Below are positions 31,027 to 39,507 of a stretch of 64,000 nucleotides of DNA, one piece after another. The DNA is taken from contig BCKQ01000002.1 of NCBI GenBank assembly GCA_001600695.1, positions 1,809,340 through 1,873,339 on the forward strand, read 5' to 3'. The DNA is from Ascoidea asiatica. Lineage: Eukaryota > Ascomycota > Saccharomycetes > Ascoideales > Ascoideaceae. Positions within the stretch are counted from its first letter, which is position 1, and every line of letters starts with the position of its first letter. A program made the position numbers and the translations under genes. A model generated the notes under the pieces. The model saw only the letters and a program-made list of their open reading frames with translations, did no database searches and was not told where the DNA came from.

Positions 31027-31419
31027 TTGCAAGCAACAAGTGTTGAATTTTCCTTTTATTCCTCACTGGTTGGTAGCCAATCGGAAGAATCACTTATCAA
31101 AAAAGCATTAATTCGAAAACGTTGGGTGAAAAGTAAAGATAATTTACCAGTTCAAATGAAAAACAAATTAAATAATTTTCTTTCAAAATGCGGTGAAGAA
31201 CCGTATTTGTATCAAAAATATGACTTAACAAAAGTGAAATTGATTACCCAACTATTACGGAATAATCCAATTGGTTTGCTCTTTCAAAATTGGGCTTGGC
31301 TGTTAGAGAGTTATAATGTTAATTATAGCTCTGAATATTTACGCCGTTGCTACAGAGGTACTAAAAATAAAAGGAAAACTTTAAGAGTAATTGACATTTC
31401 AAGTGATAAAGAAGTTTAA
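31027..31419 (+). CDS. Reading frame inside the 5' LTR (U3), unknown function
   Basis: An uninterrupted frame, open from about 31000, encoding about 130 residues with balanced composition: basic (KKALIRKRWVKSK), a Leu/Trp-rich middle (LLFQNWAWLLESY), then RRCYRGTKNKRKT and an acidic end. The first ATG in frame is at 31156, giving 87 residues; upstream codons would need splicing or a non-ATG start. A near-consensus branch sequence (TACTAAA at about 30984) and AG at 31008-31009 sit just before the open part. It matches no family I know. The stop lies 20 bp before the TATA box, so in the genomic RNA this frame would be carried only by the 3' copy. Confidence 0.4.
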   Translation: MQATSVEFSFYSSLVGSQSEESLIKKALIRKRWVKSKDNLPVQMKNKLNNFLSKCGEEPYLYQKYDLTKVKLITQLLRNNPIGLLFQNWAWLLESYNVNYSSEYLRRCYRGTKNKRKTLRVIDISSDKEV

Positions 31420-31439
31420 GTATCGTATGTACACAAAAC

Positions 31440-31447
31440 TATATAAA
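31440..31447 (+). promoter_or_regulatory. LTR TATA box
   Basis: TATATAAA is conserved at the same place in the 3' LTR (about 36679). It is 187 bp before the gag ATG and is the best candidate for starting the genomic RNA. Confidence 0.6.
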
Positions 31448-31626
31448 AATTTCTGTTTTTGTCTACACCTTTTTTGATTTTATATAGTTTTCAAATTATC
31501 AAGTTTTATATTTACTATTTTAAATATATTAATACACAATATTTATTATTAATCTATTTATAATATTGACGTTTTTTGTCAATAACCCTGATAAGTTTTA
31601 AACTGAAACAACTTAATTTGTTACAT

Positions 31627-32551
31627 ATGTCTCAAGAATCCCAGCATGGTAGCGCCGCAGGTGCACCAGAAGCTTCAGATGTTTTCAATATTATCAATCA
31701 TCTAGGTGTGCCTACTTTTGACGCAGGTTGTAAAAAGGATACAGTTAAAGGTTTTAATTTAAAGATTAATTATGAAAAATTAATTGGTGTTTTAAATGCT
31801 CAAGCTGGTTATGTCGCTTGGTTAAGTAATTTTACAAATATAATTACTATGTTAGATTTAGGTGCTGTTCTCGATCCAGCTGTCCCTGAAGAAAATATTT
31901 CTGCTTATAATAATACCTATGTTAATCATATTTTAAACCTAGTTGTTGGTGATAAGTATAAAATCTTTTTAAAGATTGGAAATACTGCCCGTGAAAATTG
32001 GAGATTATTAGATTCAATTATTGGAACTGTTAGACATCAAACACAGTTGCATTCAATATTATCAAAGATTGAATGGGGTGGTGAAACCTCTGTTGAAGAC
32101 CTATTAAGAAAAGTTAATGGTATTGTTCAAGAATATGAGAGAGGTTATGGTAGGATGGATTAGTCCTTGGTTGTTAACTATATTTTAAATGGTTTGAGAG
32201 GTCCTTTCAACACAAGTTGCAACAACGTTTATTACTTTAGATAAAGTTCCAACATTAGGTGAATTAATCAATACTTTGGAGAATATTCCTGCAGTTAGTG
32301 GTAAATCCAGTATGCATTCTATTTCTTCCATTCAGTTTGGAACTGATAAGAAGAAAGGCAAAGGTGGGAGTAAGAAGCCTAAAAAGAATATTACCTGTTT
32401 ATATTGCAAAAAAAAAGGTCCTGTCAAAAAGGACTGTTTTAAGTTAAAGAAAAACAAGTCTGTTGGTGATCAAAGCGATGATGATTCTGGTATGGTAAAT
32501 GCATTATTGGATAATGCGAGGCCTAGCCAAATTGAACAGTTTAACTATTAG
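31627..32551 (+). pseudogene. gag, broken by a stop and a frameshift
   Basis: The natural ATG is 31627, in the last 20 bp of the LTR, as in Ty1. The frame gives 178 capsid-type residues and is cut by TAG at 32161-32163. Gag-like sequence continues in the same frame to TAA near 32240 and then in the next frame from about 32240 to 32551. That last part holds a Lys-rich linker and a zinc knuckle CLYCKKKGPVKKDC in which the expected Gly-His is Gly-Pro, so the CCHC histidine is lost. The knuckle and the stops mark this as inactive. Whether the original element used programmed frameshifting between gag and pol cannot be told from this copy. Confidence 0.8.
31647..31658 (+). other. Primer-binding site (initiator tRNA-Met)
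   Basis: TGGTAGCGCCGC is exactly complementary to the last 12 nt of yeast initiator tRNA-Met (GCGGCGCUACCA). Ty1 uses the same tRNA with a 10-nt match. It abuts the 5' LTR directly and lies inside the gag coding sequence. Confidence 0.9.
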
Positions 32552-35500
32552 TTTAGTTAATGTTAATAACACTCATTTGTCTGACAAAGTTATGTTAGAT
32601 TCTGGTGCAAATGTTTGTGTTACAGATGACTTGGAAGTTATTCATAACTATGAAGTCTTTAAAGATTCCAACCTTAGATGTTAAGGTGTTGGAGGTAACC
32701 AGTTTAATGTTNAAGGTAAANNNAAATTGATTCTAAGATTAAGAAATCAATTNAAAGAACTTGATGTTATATATGTTCCTNATATTNGAAAAACTATTTT
32801 ATCAGTTGGTGTTATGAAAGAAGCTAATATTCATCCAAATTTCAATTCTCAAATAATTGAATATGAAAGTAGTAAAATTAAATTTCTTTTAATTGATAAA
32901 ATTCCATACTTTGATAAAAAGTATTTAGTCAAGAACTATAAAAGTATTAATACAATAAAAGCTAAAGGTGCTACATTACATGAAAGATTCGGACATATGT
33001 CCGCGGAAAAATTAAATCAAGCTATAAAATGTGGTGCTATAACAATTGAAAATGATATTGAAATCGGTAATTCTGCTAATTGTGATAGCTTTAAAAGAGG
33101 AAAATTATCTAAAGTTGCTTATAGATCAAGATCTCAGTATATTCAAAAATTAAAACCATTTGAAATTGTTGAAATAGATTTGATTGGTCCTATTAAGTTT
33201 CAACCAAAATTTATAATGGTACTTAGGGATAAATATACTAGTTTTACAACTACTTATTTTCTTAAATCAAAAACTGAAGTATTAAATAAAATAATTGAAT
33301 TCAAAGAGTTTGTTGAAAGACAATTTGACTCAAAAATTAAACAGTTATTTTCTGATAATGGTACTGAATTCAAAAAGAATGGTGTTTTACAATTCTGTAA
33401 GAAATTTGGTACTAAACCTATGTACACTTCTACTTATTCAAGTCGTGAAAATGGTAGTGTTGAGAGAACCAATAGAACCTTATTAAATATTGCTAGAACC
33501 TTAATGGTAGATGCTTCATTACCTAATAATTTGTTTTTATTCTGTTTAGAAATTGCAACAAGAATGGTTAATAATATATATTAGCCATTAATAAAGGATA
33601 CACCATATCATTATGTTACTAAAAACGTACTTGATGGTACTAAGGTTATTCCTTTAGGTTCTAAAGTTTATGTTAAATTACTTCCTGTTGAGTCAAAAGT
33701 TGCAGAAAAAGCAATTGTTGGAGTTTATTTAATGACTTCAAAGAATTCATATGGTCATATTGTTTATATTCCTTCAATGGATAAGATCATTGATACAAGA
33801 CATATCTATCCCACAAATGAATAATATTATAGTGAGAGAAATTATAATACCGATATGATTTATGATATTATTTTAAATAATGATGAAACTTATGAATATC
33901 AAGAAGATTCAGAAGTAATAATTGAGAATTAAAATACTATTATTAAAGATAAAAACATTGTATCTTCGGATGTCAACGATGATAATACAGCTGTAGAAAG
34001 AAGTGAATCTACTACAGATGATGCAGTTACTGAGATGGTTAAAGAACTTAATAAAACTGTTGATAGTGATATTGTTGAAATACCCTCGGATAATCTTGAT
34101 GAAAATCAAAATTCTTTCCAAAGATTAATCACAGAAGATGAGGAGGGTCCTTCCTTAGATGATCAAAATTATACAGACAAGGACATGGAGATAAAGGATA
34201 GAATGAACCTTAAAAGGCTATTAAATGATATTGGAGATGAAAATATTNNTTCGGAAAAGAAAGCAAGANTTTTCTTTTTAGAAGCAAGTCCTAGGCTTAT
34301 TAATTACTTTGTGATCAATGGAATAAATGTTGATGATAATAAAGTACCTAAAAATATGAATGATGCTTTTAAATTAGGATTTGCAGATGAAATTAATAAA
34401 GAATTAGAAAATCACAAATCTAATCATACATTTAATATTCTAAAACCTGTAGATATTACTACAACAATTAAAAAGAATGCAATTCCATTTTTATGGGTAT
34501 TCACTTATAAACAATCTGCTGATAATAAATTAACTAGAAAGGCAAGATTAGTTGTTTCTGGTGATAAAGAAACTGATAGTGATACATATGGTAGTACTGT
34601 ATTGGAAGATCAGGCTTTCAAATTAATGATTTGTTTTGGGGTTAAAAATAATCTCAAGTTTTCATCTATTGACTTTTCTGCTGCATTTTTAAATTTTCCT
34701 TTAGGTTATAATCTATATGGTTGATTGGAGTTAAATGATGGTATCAAATATGTATCAATTAACAAAGCAGTTTATGGATTAAGAAGCTCAAATTATTCAT
34801 GGTATTCTACTTTAGATAAGTTGTTAATTGAATTAGGTTTCAAGAAAACTATCTATACTGATAAATTTTATTTCTTTAAGAAAGGAAAGATAGTTGAATG
34901 CATTATTTTGGTTTATGTTGATGATCTTACTGTTCTTCATTTAAATAAAGGTGTTTTTGATAGATTAAAAAAAAAAATTTGTCAAACATTTAAGATTACA
35001 TATCAATTTCAACCTGAAATAGTCAAACATGTTGGTTATAAGATTTATCAGAATGTGGATGAAGGATCTATTTGGTTAAATCAAAGCCATTTGAATGAGA
35101 AATACTATGAATCAGTGAAAAATAAAACACAAACATTTAAGGATTGTCATCCATCTAAACTTAAGCTAATTGAAAAGTTTAATCCTAATATGTTTCCAAT
35201 GAAGCTAACAGCTAATGAATTAAAACAAGAAGTTTAAGATTTTAGAAAGATTGTTGGTCAACTAATCTATTTAACTGGTCATTGCAGACCTCATATTTTA
35301 TTTCATGTTCAATGTTTAGCAAGGTTTGTTTATTTTCCTCATAAAATTTTATTTGGGTTCTGTTATCAATTATTACACTATTTATATGATACAAGATATT
35401 TACCGTTACAATTTAAAAATAATAAAATTTCAATTAAATATAAATTGAATTTGTATTCTGATGCATCTTTTGGAAAACCTTATTTACAGTTTAGATCTAT

Positions 35501-35899
35501 GTATATTGTATTTATTTAGAGGATACATTAATATTTTGGAAAATTAAAGCTTCACCAATGGTATGTGAAAGTACTTTAGAAGCTGAACTTTGTGCAATTG
35601 ATCATCGTTCAAATGATTTTTTGTTTATTCAAGGTATTCTACAAATTATTTTTGGTGATTTTTACAAATTACCTGTTGTTACATGTCATTCTAATAATCA
35701 AGGTGCAATTAATATTGTCAAAAATCTTTTTATGTCAGGAAGAACAAAGCACCTCAACGTTAAGGAAGCTCACATGAAAGAGCATTTTAGAAATAAAAAA
35801 GTCTGGTTAAATTGGATCTCGACTGAAAACTTAATGGCAGACATTTTTACAAAAGTTCTACAAAATATTATTTTTGCAAAACATAAAAATAAATTTTAA
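32499..35899 (+). pseudogene. pol (protease, integrase, RT, RNase H), degenerate
   Basis: In order: protease with active site LDSGANVCVTDD near 32610; integrase with the zinc part HERFGH...NCDSF (second Cys of CxxC replaced by Phe, near 32980-33090) and catalytic Asp-Asp-Glu in EIDLIGP, FSDNGTEF and SSRENGSVER; reverse transcriptase from about 34250 with intact YVDD near 34917; and RNase H to 35899 with TLEAEL but Asn in place of Asp in HSNNQG. In-frame stops stand at 32682, 33582, 33822, 33930, 34722 and 35235, and RNase H is in another frame. Ambiguous bases fall at 32712-32786 and 34248-34269. Confidence 0.88.
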
Positions 35900-35948
35900 A
35901 AACATATAAAATAATTTGATTATAATAAAAATAATTTGTTTTTATTAC

Positions 35949-35956
35949 GAGGAGGG
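35949..35956 (+). other. Polypurine tract
   Basis: GAGGAGGG directly precedes the TGTTA of the 3' LTR, the expected place for the plus-strand primer in reverse transcription. Confidence 0.8.
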
Positions 35957-36885
35957 TGTTACAATTGTTTTTATTTATTTTACTTTTTCTTTTTATGCTT
36001 TTTCAGGCAATTATTATTTCCTCATTTTTGTTTCTTTTAAGTTTAATTTGAATATGTTTCAACTATGACACGTGACTTATTATTTTTATATTAAATGTTG
36101 AATGTTCAATGCATGTGTTGTCAGTTGTTGTCAGTTGTCGTTGCTCGTTGTCACTCGTTGTCAGAAATATTTCAGTTAACCTTTCTCTTATTTTATTTTT
36201 TTTTCCTTCAGTCACTATTATTACTAAAATTATTTTAATAAAAAATAGATCCTCCACCTACATATTTGCAAGCAACAAGTGTTGAATTTTCCTTTTATTC
36301 CTCACTGGTTGGTAGCCAATTGGAAGAATCAATTATCAAAAAAGCATTAATTCCAAAACGTTGGGTGAAAAGTAAAGATAATTTACCAGTTCAAATGAAA
36401 AACAAATTANATAATTTTCTTTCAAAATGCGGTGAAGAACCGTATTTGTATCAAAAATATGACTTAACAAAAGTGAAATTGATTACCCAACTATTACGGA
36501 ATAATCCAATTGGTTTGCTCTTTCAAAATTGGGCTTGGCTGTTAGAGAGTTATAATGTTAATTATAGCTCTGAATATTTACGCCGTTGCTACAGAGGTAC
36601 TAAAAATAAAAGGAAAACTTTAAGAGTAATTGACATTTCAAGTGATAAAGAAGTTTAAGTNTCGTATGTACACAAAACTATATAAAAATTTCTGTTTTTG
36701 TCTACACTTTTTTTGATTTTATATAGTTTTGAAATTATCAAGTTTTATATTTACTATTTTACATATATTAATACATAATATTTATTATTATTCTATTTAT
36801 AATATTGACATTATTTTTCATTAACCTTGATAAGTTTTAAACTAAAACAACTTAATTTGTTTTATATGTCTCAAGAATCCCAAAA
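35957..36885 (+). repeat. 3' LTR (929 bp)
   Basis: The same length as the 5' LTR, without insertions or deletions that change the total. By eye the two differ at roughly 15 places in the last 227 bp, but at only 3 places (plus ambiguous bases) in the 393-bp reading frame. CACGTG is at 36069-36074. Just beyond the end lies the right target duplication TTTTC. Confidence 0.93.
36266..36658 (+). CDS. Reading frame inside the 3' LTR (U3), unknown function
   Basis: The second copy of the LTR frame, open over the same 130 codons. Relative to the 5' copy it has three amino-acid changes (Ser to Leu, Leu to Ile, Arg to Pro), all within the first 30 codons, and none in the last 80. The ATG that would give the 87-residue form is at 36395. 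Because this LTR is the one carried at the 3' end of the genomic RNA, this is the copy that could be translated from element RNA, a layout that recalls the sag frame in the U3 of mouse mammary tumour virus. Function unknown. Confidence 0.4.
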   Translation: MQATSVEFSFYSSLVGSQLEESIIKKALIPKRWVKSKDNLPVQMKNKLXNFLSKCGEEPYLYQKYDLTKVKLITQLLRNNPIGLLFQNWAWLLESYNVNYSSEYLRRCYRGTKNKRKTLRVIDISSDKEV

Positions 36886-36890
36886 TTTTC

Positions 36891-38615
36891 CTTCAAATTA
36901 GAGACCAAAATAAATTAATGTTTGAAAACCCACTATTGAATTCAGATATTAGTTTTGGCTATTGTATTTAAAATGTTAATCACAATAACCTAAATTGATA
37001 TTCAATTTCGTTTTTCACTCGAATTCCATCTGAAAAAAAATTTGATTTTGTTTTAATTGAAATATACCTAAGCTTGTTTCACTATTAGAGATTTCAAGTT
37101 TGTTCTAAAGCATTCTGTTTTGGGGTCATAAAGTCTCCTGTTCGGGGTCAGCATCCATTTTGAAAGATATGATTTTTTTTTTCAAGGATTACTAATATTT
37201 AAATGTTGTTTCTTAGAAATGTTTCATTAGTGCGGTTTTGATTGATTTTCTCCATTAACTTTCAATTTTTCTTATTTGATATTATCAAAGGCGTATCTTT
37301 TTAATATACGTTATTCATTTACATTTATATTTACATTTTCAGTTATTTATTCTATTCTATTGGAATACAATATTGATTAATATTATGAGGACATATCTAA
37401 AACCCTCATCAAGCGAAATTGTTGAATGTAAATCTGAAACGGTTGACGCCCACAGTTTTTGGTTGTGGCGAATGAGGTGACAACGCTTGTGCTGCATTAA
37501 AAACAGCTATAACCGTTATATTTTCTGAAACCGTTGAAAAACCGTTGCAGAAATTTAACTTTAAATTAGTTTATACTGCATTTCTACACAAAAATTATAC
37601 GTATATTTCTGTTGATGTATTTAATGTTATACATTTTGAAACAAGAAAAAAAATTTCCATTTGATTTTTGTTTAAAAATTTTATTAACAAAAGCCTTTAG
37701 AATAAATGAATCATGACTTTCAAGCTAATGAGCTCACCAGATTAACATGTTATCTTTCTTCATTTAGTAAGACATTTTGATTGTCCCAAAATGGAGGCTA
37801 AAATAAATAAAAATAAAAGAAAAAATCAAAAAAAAAGTTGTTATTTTTTGAGTCATTAACGTAGATTTTTAGTTAACAACTCAGATTATTCCTTGCGTAG
37901 TTGATCATAATTTATTTTGCACTATTATTTATATGAAAACTTAATGAGAACGCTCTAGCCGTAAAGAATATGACCTTTCTAAAAAAATTTAGTTTGTGTT
38001 TTGGCAGAATCTTTAGATACGTAGACCTATTGTAAAACTCAATAATATTTTATTTTTGTTCCTTTGTTGAAACTTTTATATTTTTTAGTAGCTTTTAATC
38101 TGAGATTATTATTTATAATCATTATGTTCCATAACGCATATTTGAGTTTATAATTATTTCGGTATAATCCTTTTTTCTAATTCTGCCCATAGCTATCTTC
38201 AGATAAATTTTTTATAATCTTTCTTAACTATTATCTCCAAAAAGTTTTCAGCCCTTACTTTGACTTCAGTTTTGTTTTATTTGTTAAAATATTCTTTAAG
38301 CTACGTTGAACATACGTTTCTCTTTCATTTCATAAATCTTTGAATTTTCTTTTTTTTCTTTACTTAAATCGGGCAAATCCTCATACTAGAAATAATTTTC
38401 AATTTACAATTTTAATACTCAACCTTTTAGATAATTATTATTGCTCATTAGATTTACGTTTTGTGTTTATCCCATTGCATTTAAGAGCTTAAACAGTGAA
38501 TTTCATAAATATTCAAATCAAAAATTATCTTTTTTTTATTCAACAATTATCCTATTTTTCAAAAAAAAAAAAATAACTTATTTAATAAAATCATTCTTAT
38601 AGATTTATATTAGAA
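36891..38615. other. Gene-free region right of the retroelement
   Basis: 1.7 kb without a coding frame. A GC-richer patch at about 37438-37555 carries four ACCGTT/AACGGT motifs and an imperfect hairpin CGCCCACA/TGTGGCG. A short hairpin CGTAT/ATACG lies near 37290. Otherwise T-rich, ordinary intergenic sequence. Confidence 0.5.
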
Positions 38616-38747
38616 ATGTATTTAGTTTGGGTCTGCTGTAAATGCAATAAACAAAGAGTTCAATTTGAGGATTTACAGAATGTTATTTGCGAAGAATGCG
38701 GTCATAAATTCTGTAAAGAAAGTTGCAACGTTGTATTAATACAATAA
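38616..38747 (+). CDS. Cysteine-rich 43-residue microprotein, probable zinc ribbon
   Basis: ATG at 38616 to TAA at 38745-38747. The peptide has seven Cys and one His in 43 residues: WVCCKCNKQ near the start, ICEECGHKFC in the middle and KESC near the end. Two CxC/CxxC-type knuckles plus a CxxCGHxxCxxxC arrangement could bind one or two zinc ions. The pattern (Trp, Cys-Cys-x-Cys, then Cys-x2-Cys-Gly-His-x2-Cys-x3-Cys) resembles small zinc-ribbon proteins common in filamentous fungi. Chance is unlikely: such Cys density in AT-rich intergenic DNA is rare and the frame uses typical codons. It stands alone in a gene-poor region right of the retroelement. Additional exons cannot be excluded. Confidence 0.6.
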   Translation: MYLVWVCCKCNKQRVQFEDLQNVICEECGHKFCKESCNVVLIQ

Positions 38748-39507
38748 ATTTTCTTTTCTGTTGCTTTTTTAAAATATTTCAATTCTATCATTCTTATATC
38801 ATCAGATTCTTCATCTTTTATAAAAGTTATTGGTTTATTTTTAATATAGAGCCTAGAAATATAAAGTCAAAAAAACAAAGGATTAATTATCAGCAATCAT
38901 AAATTAAATTTCTATCAATTGTCAGCTATTCAATATACTATAATATACTATAATACTCGTCATCATTTTTTTATATAATTGTCTATAATATACAGAAAAA
39001 TAATGTAAAATAAATTTGAATAAAGCTTTTTTCTGTCTCAAGTGAAGAAACTACTCTCTTGTAAAAATAAAAAACTCAGATTTTAAATTCTATTATTTTT
39101 TGTATGATATTTGAGTATTTCATTTTGAATGAAAGGGTTGAAAGTAGATTTGTTTCAAATTGCTAAAAAGATTCCATCATTTTAGAAAACACTTATACTG
39201 CTCATGAGAATTTGAACTAGGTAAAGTAAGATCGCGTGAAGCAGAAAAGCAAAATGGATTTCGTTTTGGTACAAGTTGTCAAGAAAAAGTAATTTTATTA
39301 TATTCGACCAGTTTTTTTGGTTAATTTTATCATATAATACAAAAATAATTTCTTTAGAACTGTCTTTAGAATAAATAATAAAAGAAAAGTCAACTTTTAG
39401 AAGCAGAAAATCTAAAAAAGAAAAGCCTATGGAAAATTTAAATTAAAAAAACCAAAACATTTAATGTTTCTTTTGCTATATTGATCCTTTGCAAAAAAAC
39501 TTATATA
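38748..39507. other. Intergenic region
   Basis: AT-rich trailer of the microprotein gene and of the convergent mannosyltransferase gene. No gene or clear site seen. Confidence 0.5.

Larger units (their letters stand above)
30718..31646 (+). repeat. 5' LTR (929 bp)
   Basis: It begins TGTTA and ends in CA next to the primer-binding site. It contains CACGTG (30830-30835), a run of GTTGTCA-type repeats (about 30878-30925), a T-rich tract ending in CAG (about 30950-30972), a 130-codon reading frame, a TATA box TATATAAA at 31440-31447 and, near the end, the gag ATG at 31627. The TATA position implies U3 of about 730 bp, so the reading frame lies wholly in U3. At 929 bp it is much longer than Ty1 LTRs (about 334 bp). 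Confidence 0.93.
30718..36885 (+). mobile_element. Degenerate Ty1/copia LTR retrotransposon
   Basis: A 6168-bp element with 929-bp LTRs at both ends, flanked by the 5-bp direct repeat TTTTC (30713-30717 and 36886-36890). The domain order is gag, protease, integrase, reverse transcriptase, RNase H, which defines the Ty1/copia superfamily. The primer-binding site is complementary to initiator tRNA-Met and a polypurine tract precedes the 3' LTR. The body has changed frame at least three times and carries several in-frame stops, so this copy cannot make its own proteins. Every ambiguous base in the window falls within this element, which suggests reads from several genomic copies were merged here. 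Confidence 0.95.

Noticed and set aside
35561-35566. GTATGT as a splice donor for the LTR frame
   Set aside because: It codes for conserved RNase H residues just before TLEAEL, so it is better explained as coding sequence.
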